This document shows, piece by piece, positions 6,149 through 10,480 of a stretch of 10,480 nucleotides of DNA; the first letter of the stretch is position 1; every line of letters starts with the position of its first letter. The translations under genes and the position numbers were made by a program. The stretch lies in NCBI GenBank assembly GCA_026785795.1, contig JAJAZJ010000344.1:1-10480 (forward strand), read 5' to 3'. Below the pieces are notes generated by a model. It saw nothing but the letters and a program-made list of their open reading frames with translations. It was not told the DNA's origin and ran no database searches. The stretch is from Pseudoxanthomonas sp. (GTDB lineage: Bacteria; Pseudomonadota; Gammaproteobacteria; Xanthomonadales; Xanthomonadaceae).

Positions 6149-6679
6149 ATGACCACCTCCGCTGCAGGCCCCTACGTGGGCATCGTGATGGGCTCCCGTT
6201 CGGACTGGGAGACCATGCAGCATGCCGCGCAGAAACTCGATGCGCTGGGCGTGCCCTATGAGGTGAAGGTGGTGTCCGCACACCGCACCCCCGACGTGCT
6301 GTTCGCCTACGCCGAAAACGCGGGTAAACGCGGTCTGCGCGCGATCATTGCCGGGGCCGGCGGCGCTGCGCACCTGCCGGGCATGCTGGCCTCGAAGACC
6401 GCTGTGCCGGTACTTGGCGTGCCGGTGCAGTCGAAGGCGCTGAACGGCATGGATTCGCTGCTGTCCATCGTGCAGATGCCGGCCGGGATTCCGGTGGCCA
6501 CGTTCGCGATCGGCATCGCGGGCGCATCCAATGCGGCCCTGTTCGCCGCTGCCCTGCTGGCGCCGGAGCACGCCCACATCGCGACGGCGCTGGAGGCATT
6601 CCGCGCCAGGCAGACCGACGAAGTAATCAGCAACGACGATCCGCGCCAGCCGGCATCGAGTGCCGGCACAACGTCCTGA
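6149..6679 (+). CDS. purE: N5-carboxyaminoimidazole ribonucleotide mutase (PurE class I)
   Basis: PurE moves the carboxyl group of N5-CAIR to give CAIR in de novo purine synthesis, using the product of PurK. The 176 residues include [10 protein letters not shown] (14-23), the catalytic SAHRTP block (43-48, with H45 at the same number as in E. coli), [19 protein letters not shown], and [17 protein letters not shown]. The presence of a PurK partner and the SAHRTP block place it in class I. The ATG is chosen because GAGGAAGGG (6138-6146) precedes it and the protein then starts like other PurE proteins; an in-frame TTG at 6098 would add 17 residues unlike the family. The stop overlaps the purK ATG by one base (TGATG). 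Confidence 0.97.
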   Translation: MTTSAAGPYVGIVMGSRSDWETMQHAAQKLDALGVPYEVKVVSAHRTPDVLFAYAENAGKRGLRAIIAGAGGAAHLPGMLASKTAVPVLGVPVQSKALNGMDSLLSIVQMPAGIPVATFAIGIAGASNAALFAAALLAPEHAHIATALEAFRARQTDEVISNDDPRQPASSAGTTS

Positions 6680-7821
6680 TGAGCACGGTCGGCATCCTGG
6701 GGGGCGGGCAGCTGGCCCGCATGCTGGCGCTTTCCGGCGCGCCGCTCGGTTTGCGTTTCTTGGTCATGGATACCGAGGCCGATGCCTGCGCGGGCCAGTT
6801 CGCGCCCCTGCTGGTGGGTGATTACCGCGACCAGGCAGCCCTGGCGGAGTTCGCCGAACGCGTGGACGTGGCCACCTTCGATTTCGAGAACGTGCCGGCC
6901 GAGAGCGCCGAATGGCTGGCTGCGCGCGTGCCGGTATTTCCGAATCCGCGCGCGCTGGGCGTGGCCCAGGACCGGCTGGTGGAAAAGAACCTGTTCCGCA
7001 GCCTAGGTATCCCGGTGGGTGACTACGCCGCGGTTGCCACCTGCAGCGAACTGGAAGCCGAAGTCGCCCGCATCGGCGGTGCGTGCATTCTCAAGACGCG
7101 CCGCCTGGGCTATGACGGCAAGGGCCAGTTCCGGATCAAGTCTGCGGACGATATCGGTGCGGCCTGGCAGGCGCTGGGTGCGCAGGCTGCCAGCGTTGGC
7201 CTGATCGTGGAGGCCTTCATCCCGTTCCAGCGCGAGTTGTCGGTGGTGGCCGTGCGCGGCCGTGCCGGTGAATTCCGCTGCTGGCCGCTGACCGAGAACT
7301 GGCACGTGGACGGGGTGCTGTCCGCCAGCCTGGCCCCGGCATCGGTCGATGCCGGGCTTGCGGCACAGGCGTTCGATCATGCGCAACGCCTGGCCGAGTC
7401 ACTGGACTACGTGGGTGTGTTCGCGCTGGAGCTGTTTTGCCACGACGGCACACTGCTGGCCAACGAAATGGCCCCGCGCGTGCACAACTCCGGGCATTGG
7501 ACCATCGAAGGCGCGGAGACTTCGCAGTTCGAAAATCACCTGCGCGCCGTGCTTTCTCTGCCGCTCGGTTCCACCACAATGCTGGGCCATGCCTGCATGT
7601 TGAACTGGGTAGGGCAGATGCCGGAACGCAGCGCGGTGCTGGCCGAGCCCAGCGGCCATTGGCACGACTACGGCAAGCTGCCGCGCAGCGGGCGCAAGGT
7701 GGGACACGCCACGCTGCGTGCCGACACCACGCATGAATTGGCGGCTGCACTGGAGCGCGTTGGCAGGGAGTTGGACCGCAAGCCACAGATCGCTCCGGTG
7801 GCATCGCGCCTGCTGGCCTGA
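6679..7821 (+). CDS. purK: N5-carboxyaminoimidazole ribonucleotide synthase
   Basis: PurK is the ATP-grasp enzyme that carboxylates AIR with bicarbonate and ATP to give N5-CAIR, which PurE then rearranges. In the 380 residues, VGILGGGQLARML (4-16) begins the N-terminal domain. The ATP-grasp core has KTRRLGYDGKGQ (139-150), VEAFIPFQRELSV, and the metal- and substrate-binding NEMAPRVHNSGHWT (262-275). The C-terminal HWHDYGK and RKVGHATL blocks complete the family pattern. Start and stop overlap with purE as TGATG, so the two are translated together as a two-gene operon. A REP-like element and a strong terminator follow. Confidence 0.97.
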   Translation: MSTVGILGGGQLARMLALSGAPLGLRFLVMDTEADACAGQFAPLLVGDYRDQAALAEFAERVDVATFDFENVPAESAEWLAARVPVFPNPRALGVAQDRLVEKNLFRSLGIPVGDYAAVATCSELEAEVARIGGACILKTRRLGYDGKGQFRIKSADDIGAAWQALGAQAASVGLIVEAFIPFQRELSVVAVRGRAGEFRCWPLTENWHVDGVLSASLAPASVDAGLAAQAFDHAQRLAESLDYVGVFALELFCHDGTLLANEMAPRVHNSGHWTIEGAETSQFENHLRAVLSLPLGSTTMLGHACMLNWVGQMPERSAVLAEPSGHWHDYGKLPRSGRKVGHATLRADTTHELAAALERVGRELDRKPQIAPVASRLLA

Positions 7822-7836
7822 CCTGTCATCGCAGCG

Positions 7837-7913
7837 GTAGGAGCGCCCCATGGGCGCGAGCTTTTCTTTAGCTCACACCGCGCCCAGAGTTTGCGCCCAT
7901 GGAGCGCTCCTAC
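7837..7913. repeat. REP-like inverted repeat, copy 2 (intact, GTAG-headed)
   Basis: The arms 7837-7857 and 7893-7913 are complementary at 20 of 21 positions, running from a GTAG head to a CTAC end. Each arm also contains its own near-palindromic core around CCATGG, so the element looks like two REP units in opposite orientation (BIME-like). The left arm shares 25 identical bases with copy 1 at 4402-4426. It lies 15 bases after purK and before the purK/sodB terminator. GTAG-headed REPs of this type are typical of Stenotrophomonas and relatives and are thought to be moved by RAYT proteins. Confidence 0.82.
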
Positions 7914-7937
7914 AGGGGATTCGTGACCCTGATGCGA

Positions 7938-7962
7938 AAAGGCCGGGCAATGCCCGGCCTTT
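7938..7962. terminator. Bidirectional intrinsic terminator between purK and sodB
   Basis: AAAGGCCGGGC (7938-7948) pairs with GCCCGGCCTTT (7952-7962) around an AAT loop, an 11-base-pair stem. The + strand ends in TTT and continues CCTGTCT; the - strand reads TTTT (7940-7937) after its stem. It can therefore stop transcription from purK and from the opposing sodB, whose stop codon is 25 bases away. Confidence 0.88.
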
Positions 7963-7986
7963 CCTGTCTCTGCAGGGTGTTCGTGC

Positions 7987-8574
7987 TCAGCGCAGGTTGG
8001 CGGCCACGAAGTCCCAGTTGACCAGCGCCCAGAACGACTCCACGTACTTCGGCCGCGCATTGCGGTAGTCGATGTAGTACGCGTGTTCCCAGACATCAAC
8101 GGTCAACAGCGGGGTGTCCTCCCCAGTCAGCGGCGTGGCGGCGTTGGAGGTGCTGGCCAGGGCCAGGGAACCATCCGGACGCTGCACCAGCCAGCCCCAG
8201 CCGGAGCCGAAGGTGCCGATGGCGGTCTTGGTGAATTCGTCCTTGAACTTGGCGAAGTCGCCGAAGGCCTGGTTGATCAGTTCGCCCAGCTTGCCGCCGG
8301 GTTCGCCGCCACCGCCGTCCGCCGCCGGCTTCAGGCCGTTCCAGTAGAACGTGTGGTTCCAGACCTGGGCTGCGTTGTTGAACATCCCGCCCTGCGCCTT
8401 GCGAATGATGTCTTCCAGCGGCAGCTCGGCAAACTCCGTGCCCTCGATCAGCTTGTTCAGATTGTCCACGTAAGCCTTGTGGTGCTTGCCGTAGTGGAAA
8501 TCGATGGTCTCGCCGGAGATGTGCGGCTCCAGTGCAGTGCGGTCGTACGGCAACGGAGGTAGTTCGATGGTCAT
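7987..8574 (-). CDS. sodB: Superoxide dismutase [Fe]
   Basis: This 195-residue cytoplasmic enzyme disproportionates superoxide to oxygen and hydrogen peroxide. Metal ligands are H27, H74, D160 and H164, the last two in DVWEHAYY. Q70 within NNAAQVWNH is the outer-sphere glutamine in the position used by iron-type enzymes; manganese-type enzymes have Gly there and bring the Gln from elsewhere. [10 protein letters not shown] and [26 protein letters not shown] follow E. coli SodB closely. No signal peptide is present. A short glycine-rich loop (GGGG, 87-90) is slightly longer than I recall in E. coli. AGGAAA lies five to ten bases before the ATG. It is divergent from grxD across 131 bases that hold a G-rich direct repeat; no Fur or RyhB-type site could be recognised. 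Confidence 0.96.
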   Translation of the reverse strand: MTIELPPLPYDRTALEPHISGETIDFHYGKHHKAYVDNLNKLIEGTEFAELPLEDIIRKAQGGMFNNAAQVWNHTFYWNGLKPAADGGGGEPGGKLGELINQAFGDFAKFKDEFTKTAIGTFGSGWGWLVQRPDGSLALASTSNAATPLTGEDTPLLTVDVWEHAYYIDYRNARPKYVESFWALVNWDFVAANLR

Positions 8575-8589
8575 GGCGTTTCCTGGTCA

Positions 8590-8619
8590 GGGGCGGGGCA
8601 GGGTGAATCGGGGCAGGGT
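8590..8619. repeat. G-rich direct repeat with G-quadruplex potential, upstream of sodB
   Basis: CGGGGCAGGGT occurs twice, at 8594-8604 and 8609-8619, with a 15-base period. Together with GGGG at 8590-8593, the + strand has five runs of three or more G within 29 bases, joined by spacers of 1, 2, 6 and 2 bases. This satisfies the usual G3+N1-7 pattern for an intramolecular quadruplex. It begins 16 bases upstream of the sodB start and lies on that gene's template strand. A role in expression is an inference. Confidence 0.6.
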
Positions 8620-8648
8620 CTGCGCAGCGGCTGGCCGTGCGCAGGCTT

Positions 8649-8654
8649 TACAAT
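8649..8654 (+). promoter_or_regulatory. Possible -10 element of the grxD promoter
   Basis: TACAAT matches 5 of 6 bases of the -10 consensus and would give a leader of about 45 bases before grxD. No good -35 hexamer lies 16-18 bases upstream, so the promoter is tentative. Confidence 0.3.
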
Positions 8655-8705
8655 GCGAGTTTACACGAGCCCCGTTCGCAGGCCGTCAACGCAGGAGAAA
8701 ACACC

Positions 8706-9026
8706 ATGCCGGTGATGGAACGCATCCAGGCCGAAGTCGAGGCCCACCCCATCGTGCTGTTCATGAAGGGCACGCCGCAGTTCCCGATGTGTGGCTTTTC
8801 CAGCCGCGCCGTGCGTGCGCTGGAAACCGCCGGGGCGGCCGGCCTGTACACGATCAACGTGCTGGATGAGCCGGAGATCCGGGCCAACCTTCCGCGCTAC
8901 TCCAACTGGCCGTCGTTCCCCCAGCTGTTTATCCACGGCGAGCTGATAGGCGGTTGCGACATCACCCTGGAGCTGTTCGAGTCCGGCGAGCTTGCGCGGA
9001 TCGTCTCCGAAGCGCTGCCGCAGTGA
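8706..9026 (+). CDS. grxD: Monothiol glutaredoxin, CGFS type (Grx4)
   Basis: This 106-residue CGFS glutaredoxin belongs to the class that holds a glutathione-ligated 2Fe-2S cluster at its active site and carries or senses iron-sulfur clusters, often with a BolA partner. The thioredoxin fold shows K21, the active-site C29-G-F-S32, and WPSFPQLFIHGELIGGCDI, which forms the cis-Pro and glutathione-binding region. The start is set by AGGAG at 8693-8697, eight bases upstream; an in-frame ATG at 8637 would add 23 residues foreign to the family and overlaps the -10-like element. The stop overlaps the next gene as GTGA. In E. coli grxD also lies close to sodB, as far as I recall, so the pairing may be conserved. 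Confidence 0.96.
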   Translation: MPVMERIQAEVEAHPIVLFMKGTPQFPMCGFSSRAVRALETAGAAGLYTINVLDEPEIRANLPRYSNWPSFPQLFIHGELIGGCDITLELFESGELARIVSEALPQ

Positions 9027-9769
9027 GCCTGCTGGAGTTGCCCACCCGCAAGGCAGGCGTGCTGGACCGGCGCGTGGTCCTGGTCAGCGGCGCGCATGGG
9101 GGCCTTGGCAGTGCGTCCGCCCAGGCCTGCGCGCAGGCCGGCGCCCGCGTGGTGCTGCTGGGCCGCAGGCTGCCCAAGTTGAACCGGCTCTACGACGCGT
9201 GCGCCAAGCTGGGGCCGGAGCCCCTGCTGTATCCGCTGGATTTGGAAGGGGCCTGCCCGGACGACTATGCAGAACTGGCCGATCGCCTGTCCCGCGAACT
9301 CGGGCGCCTGGATGGCGTATTGCACTGCGCCGCCGAATTCCGCGGCCTGACCCCGCTGGAGCACACCGACCCGGCCAACTTCGCCCGCGCCCTGCACGTG
9401 GGCCTGACCGCGCCGTGGTGGCTCAGCCAGGCTTGCCTGCCCTTGCTCAAGCAGTCCGCGGATGCGGCGCTGGTGTTTGCGCTGGATGATCCCGCGCGCG
9501 TCGGCAAGGCCTACTGGGGCGGCTATGGCGTGGCCCAGCACGGCCTGGCTGCGCTGGTGGGGATGCTGCAGGCCGAACTGGCCAACACCACGGTGCGCGT
9601 GGCCGCGCTGCAGCCTGGTCCCATGCGTACCCCCTTGCGCGCCCGGGCCTACGTGGCGGACGAAGACCGCGAGGCCCGCGACCCGGCCGACTACGCCCAG
9701 GCCTGTGTCACTTTGCTGTCCTCTGCCGGCGCCGAACACCGCGGCCAGGTCTGGCGCCTGCGCGCGTGA
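9023..9769 (+). CDS. SDR-fold protein, YciK-like, with altered catalytic residues
   Basis: This 248-residue Rossmann protein of the short-chain dehydrogenase/reductase superfamily most resembles YciK. The cofactor loop is kept as SGAHGGLG (22-29), and LLGR (45-48), D73 in PLDLEG, LDGVLHCAAEF (96-106) and QPGPMRT (197-203) follow the fold. By hand alignment with E. coli YciK and FabG the catalytic Asn is G127, the Ser is D155, Y168 is kept, and the Lys of YxxxK is Q172. It may therefore bind a dinucleotide without ordinary SDR chemistry, or use another mechanism. The GTG start at 9023 overlaps the grxD stop (GTGA) and gives a YciK-like N-terminus; an upstream in-frame start at 8954 lies inside grxD. 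It overlaps yhgN by GTGA. Substrate unknown. Confidence 0.85.
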   Translation: MSLLELPTRKAGVLDRRVVLVSGAHGGLGSASAQACAQAGARVVLLGRRLPKLNRLYDACAKLGPEPLLYPLDLEGACPDDYAELADRLSRELGRLDGVLHCAAEFRGLTPLEHTDPANFARALHVGLTAPWWLSQACLPLLKQSADAALVFALDDPARVGKAYWGGYGVAQHGLAALVGMLQAELANTTVRVAALQPGPMRTPLRARAYVADEDREARDPADYAQACVTLLSSAGAEHRGQVWRLRA

Positions 9770-10365
9770 CCATCCTTTCGGCCGCCCTGCTGCTGTTCCT
9801 GATCCTGGATCCGCTGGGCAACATCCCGGTGTTCCTGAGCGTACTCAAGCCGCTGCCGCCCAGGCGCCAGCGCATCGTGCTGGCGCGCGAGCTGCTGATC
9901 GCGCTGGTGGTGCTGATGGGCTTCCTGTGGGCCGGCAAGTACGCGCTGGAAATGATGCACCTGCGCCAGGAATCGGTGGCCATCGCCGGCGGCATCGTGC
10001 TGTTCCTGATCGGCATCCGCATGATCTTCCCGCGCCCGGAGGGCTTGATGGGCGAGCTGCCAGGCGGCGAGCCTTTCATCGTGCCGCTGGCCATCCCGCT
10101 GGTGGCCGGCCCGTCCGGCATGGCCGCAGTGATGCTGATGGGCAGCAACGAACCCACCCGCCTGGCGGACTGGAGCCTGGCCCTGCTGCTGGCCTGGGCG
10201 GCCACGGCGGCCATCCTGTTCGCGGCACCGCTGCTGTACCGGCTGCTGGGGCGCAGCGCGCTGACCGCCATGGAGCGCCTGATGGGCATGCTGCTGGTGG
10301 CCATTTCCGTGCAGATGGTGCTGGACGGCATCGGCACGTACTTGCAGATCCAGCCCAACATCTGA
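9766..10365 (+). CDS. yhgN: MarC-family inner-membrane protein YhgN
   Basis: This 199-residue protein has about six membrane helices and belongs to the MarC/UPF0056 family, whose function is not established; the old link of MarC to multidrug resistance has been withdrawn. LFLILDPLGNIPVFLSVLK (9-27), AGGIVLFLIGIRMIFP (74-89), EPFIVPLAIPLVAGPSG (102-118) and ERLMGMLLVAISVQMVLDGI (170-189) match E. coli YhgN closely, in a two-fold repeated three-helix layout with a DPxGNxP and an IPLxAGP loop. The GTG start at 9766 overlaps the SDR gene stop (GTGA) and gives the normal YhgN N-terminus. It is last in the grxD-SDR-yhgN string. No terminator hairpin follows; the sequence becomes AT-rich. Confidence 0.93.
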   Translation: MTILSAALLLFLILDPLGNIPVFLSVLKPLPPRRQRIVLARELLIALVVLMGFLWAGKYALEMMHLRQESVAIAGGIVLFLIGIRMIFPRPEGLMGELPGGEPFIVPLAIPLVAGPSGMAAVMLMGSNEPTRLADWSLALLLAWAATAAILFAAPLLYRLLGRSALTAMERLMGMLLVAISVQMVLDGIGTYLQIQPNI

Positions 10366-10480
10366 GCCATGCTTGGGCGGCCTCCTGCGTTGCAAAATAT
10401 CTCACTCCGAGTTCAAAAATCCGGCGTATCTTGTAACCAAGTAATTTCCATACGAAACTGCAACCCACAGTTCAAGTGAC
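10366..10480. other. AT-rich intergenic tail without a recognised gene
   Basis: From 10389 to the window end 38 of 92 bases are G or C, against roughly two-thirds in the rest. AGTTCAA occurs twice (10410-10416 and 10469-10475), GTTGCA at 10389-10394 faces TGCAAC at 10459-10464, and CTTG-TAAC-CAAG is at 10430-10441. No promoter pair scores well. It is probably the control region of a gene to the right, or the edge of acquired DNA. Confidence 0.4.

Noticed and set aside
4402..7913. A CRISPR array or insertion sequence based on the repeated 25-base core
   Set aside because: Only two copies, 3.4 kb apart, each part of an imperfect hairpin with core genes between them and no transposase; REP-type elements explain them better.
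8637..8705. An upstream ATG that would lengthen GrxD by 23 residues
   Set aside because: It overlaps the -10-like element, and AGGAG sits at the right distance from ATG 8706, which gives a normal-length monothiol glutaredoxin.
9462..10436. A 324-codon plus-strand frame overlapping the SDR-fold gene and yhgN
   Set aside because: Arg-, Pro- and Ala-rich, out of frame with two well recognised proteins; a shadow.
1..10480. A hidden accessory or defence system
   Set aside because: Every coding stretch is accounted for by recognisable housekeeping or conserved families with uniform composition, and no gap exceeds 175 bases. No tRNA, rRNA or known riboswitch pattern was seen.

Overview
The window is a GC-rich stretch of ordinary core chromosome, most likely from the Xanthomonadaceae/Lysobacteraceae (Stenotrophomonas, Xanthomonas, Pseudoxanthomonas, Luteimonas or Lysobacter type). 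This placement is an inference from three things: the gammaproteobacterial versions of PetABC, SspA/SspB, NadC, PurE/PurK, Fe-SOD and GrxD; the DUF3301-like small protein; and two GTAG-headed REP-type inverted repeats. I see no phage, insertion sequence, CRISPR, toxin or defence genes, and no RNA gene. Every gap between genes is shorter than 300 bases.

Layout. (1) 2-205 (+): the 3' end of a lytic transglycosylase. (2) 381-3003 (+): petABC, the complete cytochrome bc1 complex, preceded by a leader with a 13-base perfect palindrome, a weak promoter and a stem-loop. (3) 3169-4386 (+): sspA and sspB, a stringent-response regulator and the ClpXP adaptor. (4) 4402-4478: a REP-like inverted repeat at the convergent junction. 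(5) 6057-4495 (-): a Trm112-like protein overlapping nadC by ATGA, then a DUF3301-like membrane-anchored protein. (6) 6149-7821 (+): purE-purK with TGATG overlap, divergent from the Trm112-like gene. (7) 7837-7962: a second REP-like element and a clean bidirectional terminator between purK and the opposing sodB. (8) 8574-7987 (-): sodB (Fe type). (9) 8706-10365 (+): grxD, an SDR-fold protein and yhgN, linked by two GTGA overlaps and divergent from sodB. (10) 10366-10480: an AT-rich tail without a recognisable gene.

Working together: petABC carries quinol electrons to cytochrome c. sspA/sspB link stress transcription to proteolysis. nadC and purEK are committed steps in NAD and purine synthesis. 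sodB and grxD share an iron and oxidative-stress theme across one divergent promoter region.

No undescribed system is apparent. The points most worth a second look are the SDR-fold protein whose catalytic Asn, Ser and Lys positions are replaced, a G-quadruplex-capable direct repeat just upstream of sodB, the paired REP elements at both convergent junctions, and the palindrome plus leader hairpin ahead of petA.
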